DNA of 64,000 nucleotides from Alsobacter sp046349155 (GTDB taxonomy: Bacteria > Pseudomonadota > Alphaproteobacteria > Rhizobiales > Beijerinckiaceae), in NCBI GenBank assembly GCA_046349155.1, contig JAXMCW010000002.1, forward strand, positions 434,001 through 498,000, given 5' to 3'. This document shows positions 45,435 to 53,201 of this stretch, one piece after another. Below the pieces are notes generated by a model. The model made no database searches. It was not told the origin of the DNA and saw only the letters and a program-made list of their open reading frames with translations. How positions within the stretch are numbered: the first letter of the stretch is position 1; every line of letters starts with the position of its first letter. The translations under genes were made by a program, and so were the position numbers.

Positions 45435-45680
45435 CTACGCCCCAGGGAAGCGCCGCTGGTAGCCGTTCGCCATCGACTGCGCCCAGGGTTCGACACTTCC
45501 CTCTCTGGGCCGCTCGCCGCACCGACTGCACCGCAAGCGTCGGCGCACCTCGTCCAACTCCATCCCGGGCGTCACCGCCGGCATGAGTTGCCAAGGGGTG
45601 GCGATGATCGCGTTGCATCCCGTGCAGAGCACCTCCAGGTGCGTCATCCCGGCAGCGCGCAATTGGGCAATCGTGGACAT
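45435..45680 (-). CDS. zinc-ribbon-like small protein
   Basis: An 81-residue protein with two CxxC pairs: LCTGCNAI near residue 20 and LRCSRCGER near residue 50, the layout of a zinc ribbon. The intervening ATPWQLMPAVTPGMELDEVR is helical. No gene family is recognised; zinc-ribbon proteins of this size often bind DNA or modulate a partner. It is divergent from the second tyrosine recombinase. Confidence 0.68.
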   Translation of the reverse strand: MSTIAQLRAAGMTHLEVLCTGCNAIIATPWQLMPAVTPGMELDEVRRRLRCSRCGERPREGSVEPWAQSMANGYQRRFPGA

Positions 45681-45826
45681 AGGCGGAGCACGCCCGATGA
45701 GCTGAGTCGGCGCAATGCTTAGCTTGCAATGGAGGCGAACGCGCAGGGCTGACGCGTTGCAAGTCGGTCGTCGCCCACACTGATGCTAAACTGCCCTTCG
45801 GCAGCGAAGAGCCCGGAGCATGACCC

Positions 45827-47224
45827 TTGGCCAAGCTCGATGAAAAGACCCTAGCAAGGTTGAGGCAGGGATATGAGCAGGGGATTCCCTCGAAAGAGTT
45901 GTCGCGCATCTATGGAGTCCACCGATCGACGATCTCTGCCTATGCCTCCGATAGACAGTGGAGCATTCCGCGACCAAGAGCCCTCGCTCAACACCTAGCC
46001 TCCAGAGGCCTCAAGCTCAAAGAACAGCGACAAGAAGACCGAAAAGACGCACGGATGCTGGCCGTCCACTTCTCAGAGTGGTCCCTGGTGCGCAGTTTGC
46101 TCCAGCACGCCATCGATCACCAGAACCTCAAGAGCGCTGCGCTCGCACGCTCCTGCGCGGAGACGCTTTCATTAGTCCAGACCTCCGAGCAGAGATTGAG
46201 GTCGTTGAACTCGGCCGGTCGCCTCGCCCGCCTCAAACCGCCGAAGTCTGCTGCACTCGACACTTCCAAATTGCCGACGGACACAACAGCCGTCCGCGGG
46301 GATGTCGCATCCTTCGATAACTTGTTTGAGGTCTGGTCAGCGGCCAATCCAGACGTCCGGGAGAGAACGAAGCGTCAATGGCGTGCTGCTCTGCTGCGAT
46401 TCAAGGGCTTTGTCGGCCACGACAACCCAGTTGCTGTTACACGAGGCGACGCAATCCGATGGAAGATGCAAGCCATCGCGCTTGGCTCGTCTGTTGCCAC
46501 CGTCAGATGCAAATACATTGCGCCGCCCAGAGCCATGTTCGGCGCAGCTGAAGTCCATGGCTTGCTTGGCGCAAACCCATTTCAAAGACTTGGTCTATCG
46601 GATCGCACAGCCAAGAAGCGTCGACTGAGAGGGTTCACCGACGCGGAAGCTCAGACAATTCTGCGTGCCGCAAATCGGCAGATCGTTCCGGACGGCAAGG
46701 AAAGTCAGGCTACAGTCGATCTCCGCCGCTGGGCACCTTGGTTGTGTGCCCACACCGGCGCTCGCATTGGCGAGATCTGTCAGTTGCGGCAGCAGGACCT
46801 CGTCGAACGTGATGGATGTTGGGCACTCCGGCTGACACCTGAGGCTGGGAGCATCAAAACAGGCGAATCGCGTTTCGTACCTGTCCATCCTCAACTCATC
46901 GAGGAAGGTTTCCTCGACTTTGTGAACTCCCGACCCGCCGGAATGCTGTTTAGCGAGGCGAACGCGACGGGGAGCCGGGATTTCTCAAAAAAAGTCAGCG
47001 CCTGGGTTCGATCCCTTGGCGTGACTGACGACGACGTTCATCCCAACCACGCGTGGCGTCATCGCTTCAAGAGCAAATGCCGCCAAGCTGGCATCCCGCT
47101 TGAGTACCACGACGCCTTGACCGGGCACCGCAACCGGCAATCGAGAAGTCACTCTTATGGGGAGTTTCCCTTGTCGGCACTCTATCGTGAAATCTGTAAG
47201 CTTCCGCGGATCGGCGGGACATAG
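45827..47224 (+). CDS. tyrosine recombinase with N-terminal HTH (internal)
   Basis: A 465-residue tyrosine recombinase. It has an unusual N-terminal HTH region (IPSKELSRIYGVHRSTISAY) before the core-binding domain. The catalytic domain has R in HTGARIGEICQLR, the HxxR box in HAWRHRFKSK, GHRN, and the nucleophile Y in SHSYGEF. The TTG at 45827 has CGGAG nine bases upstream; an ATG at 45820 is in a different frame. There is no att site beside it in the window. It may act on the element internally or mark a nested insertion. Confidence 0.9.
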   Translation: MAKLDEKTLARLRQGYEQGIPSKELSRIYGVHRSTISAYASDRQWSIPRPRALAQHLASRGLKLKEQRQEDRKDARMLAVHFSEWSLVRSLLQHAIDHQNLKSAALARSCAETLSLVQTSEQRLRSLNSAGRLARLKPPKSAALDTSKLPTDTTAVRGDVASFDNLFEVWSAANPDVRERTKRQWRAALLRFKGFVGHDNPVAVTRGDAIRWKMQAIALGSSVATVRCKYIAPPRAMFGAAEVHGLLGANPFQRLGLSDRTAKKRRLRGFTDAEAQTILRAANRQIVPDGKESQATVDLRRWAPWLCAHTGARIGEICQLRQQDLVERDGCWALRLTPEAGSIKTGESRFVPVHPQLIEEGFLDFVNSRPAGMLFSEANATGSRDFSKKVSAWVRSLGVTDDDVHPNHAWRHRFKSKCRQAGIPLEYHDALTGHRNRQSRSHSYGEFPLSALYREICKLPRIGGT

Positions 47225-47302
47225 CGCAGTGCTGATAGGCCAGGCATGCACCCATGTGGAGATGCGAAATCCAGCTTTACCAATTGCAATTCAAGGAATA
47301 CT

Positions 47303-47320
47303 GTTTAGCAAATTCTAAAC
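47303..47320. promoter_or_regulatory. inverted repeat upstream of a small gene
   Basis: GTTTAG-CAAATT-CTAAAC is a perfect six-base inverted repeat with a six-base spacer in an AT-rich stretch 49 bases before the ATG at 47369. It could be an operator; the binding protein is unknown. Confidence 0.45.
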
Positions 47321-47368
47321 CGCAATGATGCAATATGGTGGAGGGAGATCACCTTCACCTGTGTGCCA

Positions 47369-47602
47369 ATGGACAGACCCGACCTACGGGAGCGGTTGCT
47401 TCTCGCGGATGCTGATGTCGCCAGGACGCGCGTGCTGATCCTGCGGCAGCGGAGCCTTATCGCCACGCTGGAGCACAAGGGCCACCCGACCGAGGAGGCG
47501 AAGGCGCTCCTTCGCGATTACGAGGACATGCTGCAAGTCCACAAGTCCGACAGGGAATGGGCGCGGTCGGAGCTTCTGAGCTTGGATAGGCTCAGCAGAT
47601 AA
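47369..47602 (+). CDS. small helical hypothetical protein
   Basis: A 77-residue soluble protein, almost entirely helical (RPDLRERLLLADADVARTRV, LEHKGHPTEEAKALLRDYED). A GTG at 47363 is an alternative start; neither has a strong ribosome binding site. The stop is followed at once by a hairpin (47606-47632). No recognised family. Confidence 0.55.
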   Translation: MDRPDLRERLLLADADVARTRVLILRQRSLIATLEHKGHPTEEAKALLRDYEDMLQVHKSDREWARSELLSLDRLSR

Positions 47603-47632
47603 AAACGGCCCCCATCTGGAAGACGGGGGCCG
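47601..47632. terminator. hairpin after the 77-residue gene
   Basis: CGGCCCCC and GGGGGCCG form an eight-base stem with an 11-base loop. A five-base A-run (47601-47605) sits at the left side, so for minus-strand transcription it acts as a terminator with a U-tract. For the plus-strand gene just ended it is a hairpin without a U-tract. A similar structure occurs at 48605. Confidence 0.5.
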
Positions 47633-47904
47633 CGGCTAAAATATGGGGTGACGGTTACGAGGAAAGGGCCGTCTCCATGAAAGTACGGCTATTCTGTTGA
47701 CCCCGCGTGCTCTCAATTCGCCGTTCATCGGCATGAAATTTATCAAGGGCGCAAGGCAAAGGAGAACGCTGCAGATCGCGGGGTGACGGTTTGCGAAAGC
47801 CAAGAGAATCGGACACTTGCACATCGAATGGCCCCTAGGGCGTTTGTCCGGTTTTCCCGCTCGCTGCATGGAGTGCATTCTACGGGAAATGCGGACACCT
47901 GATC

Positions 47905-48309
47905 ATGCCCAGCCCCTATATTCTTTTCGCAGCGGTGATCCAACTTCTGCCGTTACTCTACTTGTTGATCGCCGCGCCAGCATTCCTGCTCGTCAGCCTG
48001 GACATTCCACAGGTCGCACAGCTGCTCCGGATGATGTTTCAGGGTTATTTTTACGCGGTGATTACAACCGGTCTCGTCAGTACGATCGCCGTTCTCCTCG
48101 GAAAGCATTGGGTAGCCGCCCTGGTTTTCGTCATCGTGCCAGCGGTGGCTTTCTTCGGCCGGACCTGGCTCCTCAGCCGCATGGATACGGCCATCACCGA
48201 TGGTTCATCTTTCGTCTTGCGTCGCCTCCATTGGACAGCGATGGGCGCTAACGCCATTTGTCTTATGGTAGCGATCGCCGTGATCACGCAGATCGCAACC
48301 GTTGTATAG
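47905..48309 (+). CDS. four-helix membrane protein of unknown function
   Basis: A 134-residue inner-membrane protein with about four hydrophobic helices (YILFAAVIQLLPLLYLLIA, YFYAVITTGLVSTIAVLLG, WVAALVFVIVPAVAFFG, ANAICLMVAIAVITQ). Similar small proteins are often found in Hyphomicrobiales genomes. No transporter or enzyme motif. It starts at the ATG at 47905 with weak upstream sequence. Confidence 0.7.
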   Translation: MPSPYILFAAVIQLLPLLYLLIAAPAFLLVSLDIPQVAQLLRMMFQGYFYAVITTGLVSTIAVLLGKHWVAALVFVIVPAVAFFGRTWLLSRMDTAITDGSSFVLRRLHWTAMGANAICLMVAIAVITQIATVV

Positions 48310-48517
48310 GTCGAATGACGGGTCGCCGTCTCCCGGCTCCCTGTCATGGGACGAAGCCCGGCGAGTGGCCAATGGGATCGCGCGGCTTCCTGGTCTCGTG
48401 CGGAGCGGGTGAGGGCGAAGGCGCTTTCTGGTCGAGGGACTTAAAGGGGGGGCGTGTGAGGGGTCGCCTCTGGAGCCCTCTATAGGGCTAGCAGGCCCGA
48501 AGAGCCCGGACAGAGCC

Positions 48518-48561
48518 CGTTAGGTCCCTCTGGCGGAAGCGTTAGGTCCCTCCAGCAGAAA
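48518..48561. repeat. two-copy 22-bp tandem repeat
   Basis: CGTTAGGTCCCTC starts at 48518 and again at 48540, exactly 22 bases apart, and each is followed by a related GCG/GCA-GAA segment, giving two imperfect 22-bp units. The 22-base spacing (two helical turns) is typical of iterons or cooperative binding sites. Only two copies are visible. Confidence 0.55.
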
Positions 48562-48604
48562 GCCTCTCATCGGAGCATGCGACTTAAAATCGCTGTCACT
48601 CATG

Positions 48605-48636
48605 AAAACGGCCCCTCCGGAGGGTCAGAGGGGCCG
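48605..48636 (-). terminator. intrinsic terminator of the leftward 48972 operon
   Basis: On the minus strand CGGCCCCT pairs with AGGGGCCG and is followed by TTTT (the A-run at 48605-48608 on the plus strand). It lies about 65 bases after the stop of the minus-strand gene at 48700. Confidence 0.7.
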
Positions 48637-48699
48637 AATAGCACTGCAGGATGACGGAGAGGGGAGGTATCCGCCGAATAAAAGGCTGCTCCCGTATGG

Positions 48700-48972
48700 T
48701 TAACGAGCGGTTAACGGAGGTGCCCCGGCAACCTCTGGCGGAGTCGCGTCAAGGCGAGTGTCGAAGTCGTCAAGCCGTTTGAAGACCTCGTAGACGAGGA
48801 ATGTCGCCGTCTCGGTTTCCTGCTCGGACGGACGGATCACCTTGTCGCCGTGCTGATCCTTGCCGGCTTTATCGAACAGGTCGCCAATGAAGCGGTTGGC
48901 CGCAAAGGCGAGCTGCTTGATCTCGTGAAGCTCGTCCACCATGCCGAGCGGGATTTCTCGGGCCGCAGTCAC
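48700..48972 (-). CDS. small helical protein coupled to the exported protein
   Basis: A 90-residue soluble protein (LGMVDELHEIKQLAFAANRF, TATFLVYEVFKRLDDFDTRL). The GTG at 48972 is chosen because GGAGG lies about seven bases upstream; an earlier GTG overlaps the previous stop. No family is recognised. It is the last gene of a three-gene leftward operon ending at the terminator. Confidence 0.6.
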   Translation of the reverse strand: MTAAREIPLGMVDELHEIKQLAFAANRFIGDLFDKAGKDQHGDKVIRPSEQETETATFLVYEVFKRLDDFDTRLDATPPEVAGAPPLTAR

Positions 48973-48974
48973 AG

Positions 48975-49403
48975 TCACGCCTCCATCTGCTGGGTGACGG
49001 CAGCCTTGAGCGTGTTGATGGCGATGTTGAGTTCGGCAGCGGGGAGGCCGTCCCACTTGTAGGCCCCGCGATGGCGCAGGAGTTCGAGGTAGGCGGCGAC
49101 GCCGGGCAGCGTCGTAGGCACCGTCTGCAGCAACTCGCGAAGGTGGTCGTCATGTACGACCATCCTGGCCTCGGCATCCTCCTCCAGTGGCGCAAAGGCT
49201 GGGTCTGACAGCTTCATGTCCGCAATCCGTTCGTAGGCCGCCATGTAGTCGTCATACAGGGCCACGCTCCGTTCGATCGCAGCGAAGATCGGGTCCACCT
49301 CTGCGGCGTTGGCAGCTACGACGTTGTCGATCGTTCCCATGGTGAAGCCGGCTCCAAATGCTGCCGCAGCGCGCAGGGCGGAACGGCGTGAAACGCTGGT
49401 CAT
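48975..49403 (-). CDS. Tat-type exported protein, island-associated family
   Basis: A 142-residue protein with a twin-arginine export signal (SVSRRSALRAAAAFGAGFTM). The mature part DPIFAAIERSVALYDDYMAA, then EARMVVHDDHLRELLQTVPT and LELLRHRGAYKWDGLPAAEL, resembles a family of short proteins frequent in alphaproteobacterial islands. GAGGAGA lies six bases before the ATG at 49403. Function unknown. Confidence 0.7.
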   Translation of the reverse strand: MTSVSRRSALRAAAAFGAGFTMGTIDNVVAANAAEVDPIFAAIERSVALYDDYMAAYERIADMKLSDPAFAPLEEDAEARMVVHDDHLRELLQTVPTTLPGVAAYLELLRHRGAYKWDGLPAAELNIAINTLKAAVTQQMEA

Positions 49404-49405
49404 GG

Positions 49406-49510
49406 TCAGTTCTCCTCGATGTTGAAGACGAAGTGCTCCGCCAGGCCAACGAGCCCGACAAAGGCGACAAGGGCGGCTAGGTAGGGAAGGCAAAGCTGCA
49501 GGACGGTCAT
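49406..49510 (-). CDS. 34-residue membrane peptide
   Basis: A short gene: MTVLQLCLPYL, then a hydrophobic core (AALVAFVGLVGLA) and EHFVFNIEEN. It ends two bases before the ATG of the exported protein, in the same direction, so it is probably the first gene of that operon. The ribosome binding site is weak. The single-helix design fits a small membrane protein; too short for a family call. Confidence 0.5.
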   Translation of the reverse strand: MTVLQLCLPYLAALVAFVGLVGLAEHFVFNIEEN

Positions 49511-49522
49511 GGCGGCCCCAAT

Positions 49523-49540
49523 GTGATACGCTGATATCAC
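49523..49540. promoter_or_regulatory. operator-like inverted repeat between divergent operons
   Basis: GTGATA and TATCAC, separated by six bases, form a perfect inverted repeat. A second GTGATAC lies near 49586. The repeat lies between the leftward small-membrane operon and the rightward RHH-HTH-integrase operon, so it is a good candidate for a control site of both. Confidence 0.5.
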
Positions 49541-49673
49541 TTGTGCAAAAGTACGCCTCCTCCGTTTGTGCGTCAATGATGATTGTGATACAGTTTGCGC
49601 ATCGACATCCCTGATCCTAGTTTCGCATCAGCGAAGCAAAGCGGGATGAGTCGTCGTGGGTCGGGAAAAAACG

Positions 49674-49844
49674 ATGGATACGAGGAAGATCGTTTCGCTG
49701 CCTGCGAACTTGGCGGAGGCCATCAGCGACTTCAGGTTCGACGAGCGGATCAGCACTGAAGCTGAGGCTATTCGGATTCTGCTGGAGGCTGGTTTGGCCG
49801 CCAAGGGTCGCGATCTAAGCTCAAAGCGGGCCGCCAAGAAGTAG
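49674..49844 (+). CDS. RHH-like small DNA-binding protein (integrase operon)
   Basis: A 56-residue protein: MDTRKIVSLPANLAEAISDF (strand then helix), RISTEAEAIRILLEAGLAAK (second helix) and a basic tail. The pattern is that of short ribbon-helix-helix repressors and antitoxins. The ATG at 49674 follows GGGA by eight bases; a GTG at 49656 is an alternative. It is the first gene of the xis-int operon, so it probably controls it. Confidence 0.65.
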   Translation: MDTRKIVSLPANLAEAISDFRFDERISTEAEAIRILLEAGLAAKGRDLSSKRAAKK

Positions 49845-49854
49845 GATCGCGAGC

Positions 49855-50121
49855 ATGAGCGAAAAACATCGCGCTTTGCACCCAAACCTGACGCCCATTG
49901 GGCTCAGCAGGGTGGAGGCAGCCGAGTTCATCGGCGTTTCCCCTACCCTCTTCGATCAGCTCGTGACGGACGGTCGGATGCCGGCTCCCAAAGAGATTAA
50001 CAGCCGAGTGGTCTGGAGCCGTCCAGCGCTGGAGAAGGCCTTCACAGAATTGCCCGAGCGCTCAGTTCGAATTTTTGGTGGGTCCAATCATTCGGACGCC
50101 TGGGGCGATCTGTCGGTCTGA
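49855..50121 (+). CDS. excisionase-like HTH protein next to the integrase
   Basis: An 88-residue protein with LSRVEAAEFIGVSPTLFDQL (MerR/AlpA-type helix-turn-helix) and INSRVVWSRPALEKAFTELP (wing and second helix). It is two bases upstream of the integrase start, as expected for a recombination directionality factor. Confidence 0.78.
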   Translation: MSEKHRALHPNLTPIGLSRVEAAEFIGVSPTLFDQLVTDGRMPAPKEINSRVVWSRPALEKAFTELPERSVRIFGGSNHSDAWGDLSV

Positions 50122-50123
50122 CG

Positions 50124-51260
50124 ATGGTTCGCCGCCTGCCTCGCTACGTGATTGAGGATGTCGACCGGTTCGGGAACATCCGGCTGTATTTGCGCCGGAA
50201 GGGCCATCGGAAGATTCGGCTTGAGGGCGTCCCTTGGTCCGAACCATTCATGGAGCAGTATCGAGCAGCACTGTCTGCCCATGAGGTGAACCCAAAGCAG
50301 GATGCCCCCCCAGTAGGAAAGCCTGCTCAAGGCACCCTAGGTTGGCTCGTCCCCCGTTATTTCGCCTGTGCCTCGTTCAGGCGGCTCGACGCCCGCACGC
50401 AACGGGTCCGTCGCCAGATCCTGCAGGCGTGCCTCGACGAGCCCACAAAACCCGGCGCTGCCCACACCTTCTCCCACTTCCCGCTGTCCAGGTTGACCCC
50501 GGCTGCGGTCAGGATCTTGAGAGACAGGAAGCTGGAGAAACCGGAGGCTGCGAACGGTCGCGTCAAGGCTTTGCGCCAAGTCCTTGCTTGGGCCTTGAAA
50601 GAGGATGAGGAGGCCCGGCATCTGCTCCGGTCAAATCCTGCACGCGACGTCGAGTACTTCTCCAGCGCCAGCGAGGGGCACCACACTTGGACCGAGGACG
50701 AGGTGAAGCAGTTCCTCGAACGCCATGGACCGGGCAGCAAGGCGCGTCTGGCGATGGCGCTCATGTTGCTCCTTGGGGTCAGACGGTCGGACGTCGTGCT
50801 GCTCGGGCGCCAGCAAATCCGAGATGGGGTCATCACGTTCACGCAGGAAAAGAACCGGCGGCGCAAGCCCATAACGCTTACCCTCCCCGTTCTCCCAGCC
50901 CTACGGGCAATCATTGATGAGGGTCCTGCCGAGCACCTGACCTTCCTCACCACAGACTTCGGTAAGCCTTACACGTCCAATGGGTTTGGGAACTGGTTTC
51001 GCCGCAGGTGCGACGAGGCAGGACTACCCCACTGCTCGGCGCATGGCCTACGGAAGGCCGGCGCCACGTTCGCCGCGGAGAATGGCGCGACGGAGCACCA
51101 GTTGATGGCGATCTTCGGCTGGCTGTCGCCGAAGCAGGCCGCCAACTACACGAAGAAGGCTCGTCAGAGGGTTCTCGCCGGGCAAGCCATGCACCTCATT
51201 AGTGGGACATTGCTGGCAAAAAGCATTGATAGTGCGTTGGAAGATACAGGGTCCAACTAG
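50124..51260 (+). CDS. tyrosine integrase of the element
   Basis: A 378-residue phage-type tyrosine integrase. It has an N-terminal arm-binding region (MVRRLPRYVIEDVDRFGNIR), a core-binding domain and a catalytic domain with R in LLGVRRSDVVLL, HxxR in SAHGLRKAGA, W in IFGWLSP (in place of the usual H) and the nucleophile Y in AANYTKKA. The stop is 35 bases before the attR core. It reads toward the att site and is the presumed catalyst of insertion into tRNA-Phe. Confidence 0.93.
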   Translation: MVRRLPRYVIEDVDRFGNIRLYLRRKGHRKIRLEGVPWSEPFMEQYRAALSAHEVNPKQDAPPVGKPAQGTLGWLVPRYFACASFRRLDARTQRVRRQILQACLDEPTKPGAAHTFSHFPLSRLTPAAVRILRDRKLEKPEAANGRVKALRQVLAWALKEDEEARHLLRSNPARDVEYFSSASEGHHTWTEDEVKQFLERHGPGSKARLAMALMLLLGVRRSDVVLLGRQQIRDGVITFTQEKNRRRKPITLTLPVLPALRAIIDEGPAEHLTFLTTDFGKPYTSNGFGNWFRRRCDEAGLPHCSAHGLRKAGATFAAENGATEHQLMAIFGWLSPKQAANYTKKARQRVLAGQAMHLISGTLLAKSIDSALEDTGSN

Positions 51261-51294
51261 CTGCCAAGCTGTTGAAAAATATAGATTTGCGCAG

Positions 51295-51311
51295 TCCGCC
51301 CCTGGGCACCA
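51295..51311 (+). other. attR core
   Basis: The 17-base TCCGCCCCTGGGCACCA is identical to the last 17 bases of tRNA-Phe. It defines the right boundary of the element. The sequence before it (ATTTGCGCAG) is not part of a tRNA. Confidence 0.9.
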
Positions 51312-51474
51312 CTTTTCCAAGATGATGTCGCGAGGGCCGGCCTGCATGGCTGAGGCTCGGCTGCGGCAAGGCCTGCGTCGGCCCGCTTCCACTTGAACCC
51401 GCGGGTGGGCAAACCTGTAGATATTTTGTAGCATCTTGTGACAACCGCGGGAACACAGGCGGGTTGTCACGAGC

Positions 51475-52431
51475 ATGACGAAGTCTCTCGCCAAGGCTGC
51501 GCTAGGTTCGGTGGCCCAGATCTTGGCGCAGGCGCCAGGATCGCTTGCTCTACTTCGCAAGGCTGCGACGGCGCCGCTGTCGATGAAGTCGGACTTCTTC
51601 CAGCGCGCCTGCGGCGCCCTCGTGCGCGGCGGGGGAATGGGGCAGGACCTGTTTGAAACGGACATGGGCGTCGCGGGCCTCCGCGCCCTCGTTCCCGGGT
51701 CAAAACCGCATTACGTCTTCGGACGACAGGCCAATTTTCTCGCAGAGCGCGCGACCATGGACCTGTCGCTGCGACTTTGCCGCTCGGCCAAGGCCTTCGT
51801 GGACGTAGGCGCGAACGAAGGAATCTTCGTGTTCACGATCGGCACGGACCGCAGGGCGACGCCAGGCTTCTCGCTTCACGTGTTCGAGCCGGACCCAGTG
51901 ATCGGCGCTCGCCTCAAGGCCAATCTCGAGCGCAACGCCCTGCTGGCCGAGATCAACCTGGCCGCCGCGAGCGACCGGGACGGCGTGCAGACGTTCTACC
52001 GGAACCTGTCCGACGACATGTCCGGCTCCCTCACCACGGACTTCGCCGGCGCGCACCGCGTCACCGCCATTCAAACTCCCACCCGCGCGCTCGCCGGCTA
52101 TCTGGACGACAAGGATCTTCACGACGCCGTCCTGAAGATCGACGTCGAGGGAGCGGGGCTGGCCGTCTGGAACGGGACCCGCGCCGCGGCCTCGCGCATC
52201 GACTCGATCGTCATGGAGATCATCGGCGCAGAGGCCGAGAACGAGGTGCCGCGGCGGATCATCGAAGACACGGGCTGGCAGGCCTATTACATCCGCGATT
52301 TTGATCTCGTGCCCTCGGCCAAGGGCGAATTCGCCTATGTCCCGCCGTTTTTCAACTGGCTCTTCACACGCCGCAGCCGCGACGCCCTGGCGCGGACGCT
52401 CGAGGGCACGCGCTTCGTCCTGAGGGCCTGA
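51475..52431 (+). CDS. FkbM-family methyltransferase
   Basis: A 318-residue FkbM-type SAM methyltransferase. The motifs AFVDVGANEGIFVF (motif I), LHVFEPDPVIGARL and DAVLKIDVEGAG (post I) are recognisable, and the C-terminal part completes the family length. FkbM proteins methylate sugar hydroxyls or small molecules, often in surface polysaccharide or natural product loci; the target here is unknown. The gene starts 164 bases after attR and would have followed tRNA-Phe before insertion. Confidence 0.88.
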   Translation: MTKSLAKAALGSVAQILAQAPGSLALLRKAATAPLSMKSDFFQRACGALVRGGGMGQDLFETDMGVAGLRALVPGSKPHYVFGRQANFLAERATMDLSLRLCRSAKAFVDVGANEGIFVFTIGTDRRATPGFSLHVFEPDPVIGARLKANLERNALLAEINLAAASDRDGVQTFYRNLSDDMSGSLTTDFAGAHRVTAIQTPTRALAGYLDDKDLHDAVLKIDVEGAGLAVWNGTRAAASRIDSIVMEIIGAEAENEVPRRIIEDTGWQAYYIRDFDLVPSAKGEFAYVPPFFNWLFTRRSRDALARTLEGTRFVLRA

Positions 52432-52451
52432 ACGAGAACCGCTACCAGGCC

Positions 52452-52640
52452 CTATCGCCTGGCGCTCACCGAGGGGCGAACCGCGGCGGCGGTCGCGACC
52501 TGATAGGCGAGTTTCATGGCCTGGGCCTGAGTGAGCACGCCGTTCCAGCGGATCACGGCCACGAGGCGCCCGCGACGATAGACGCCGTAACCCGCGCCCG
52601 CCGGCTCGTCGATCAGGCGCACTTTCCAGTCATACGACAA
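52452..52640 (-). CDS. small conserved hypothetical protein
   Basis: A 62-residue soluble protein (WKVRLIDEPAGAGYGVYRRG, VAVIRWNGVLTQAQAMKLAY). The TTG at 52640 has GGGAG seven bases upstream, which supports it. No family is recognised. It converges with the FkbM gene. Confidence 0.5.
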   Translation of the reverse strand: MSYDWKVRLIDEPAGAGYGVYRRGRLVAVIRWNGVLTQAQAMKLAYQVATAAAVRPSVSARR

Positions 52641-53201
52641 TGCGCACTCCCAAGCGGCAGCGACGGCGATGCTGGGTCCGGCGTCTGACGCACATGCATG
52701 CTAGCACAGGGTCGCGCGGAGCGAACCTTGTCAGAGCACAATCTCCGCGTGATTTCAGTCACTTTCCACCTTCCCCGCCCCGAAGGGTCGCCCGTGTGAC
52801 CGGGACCGCCGCTGCCCCGGCGGGCCGCGCAGGCAGCGGAAGGGGACTCGTGCCCGGCGGCATGCCCCCACGCCGCCGGGCGAGCAACCCTCGGCTGTCG
52901 TGGGGCCCTGCCGGAAGGTCGCGTCGAAACCCTAGCCAAGACGGGCGGCTCCCGCATCGGGCGGAGCCCTTACGCAGCAACCCGGATCGTCCGACCGGGA
53001 GCGGCCCTCGACCAGCCGGGATCGTCACGGCAAGGGGCCCGGCGACCCCACGCGCCGCTGCAGCCGCGGCGCCAGGTGAAGCCAGGCCGGAGCGGGCTCT
53101 GGCGCCAAATCCGACCGGCAGACCCGATTTTTCGCTGTCATGGCGAACGAAGCAAGGCCATTCGGCCCTTGCCCCGCGAGGATTGCGGCGCCGCCGTGGA
53201 T
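52641..53201. other. GC-rich region without a supported gene
   Basis: 561 bases. Long frames exist on both strands, but their amino-acid composition (Arg/Pro/Ala-rich, no hydrophobic pattern) indicates non-coding high-GC artefacts. No repeat or RNA structure stands out. Confidence 0.35.

Larger units (their letters stand above)
48310..48699. other. non-coding region with tandem repeat and terminator
   Basis: 390 bases with no convincing gene. It holds an inverted repeat AGCCCT-N4-AGGGCT (48474-48489), a 22-base tandem repeat (48518-48561) and a terminator for the leftward operon (48605-48636). The packing of repeats suggests a regulatory or replication site. Confidence 0.4.
27924..51311. mobile_element. 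integrated element at tRNA-Phe (prophage remnant or phage satellite), about 23.4 kb
   Basis: A region between two identical 17-bp att cores, with an RHH-HTH-integrase block reading toward attR. The base composition is visibly lower in GC than the flanks. It contains two tyrosine recombinases, one serine recombinase, a DUF3987 helicase-like gene, a DUF5681 gene, two internal-virion-like genes, a SleB-type hydrolase and many small unrecognised proteins. No portal, large terminase, capsid or tail gene was found. It is therefore not a complete phage; a decayed prophage or a satellite are both possible. Confidence 0.88.

Noticed and set aside
47636..47878. A small minus-strand gene upstream of the 47601 hairpin
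   Set aside because: Composition and lack of a ribosome binding site do not support coding. The hairpin is treated as structure at the end of the plus-strand gene.
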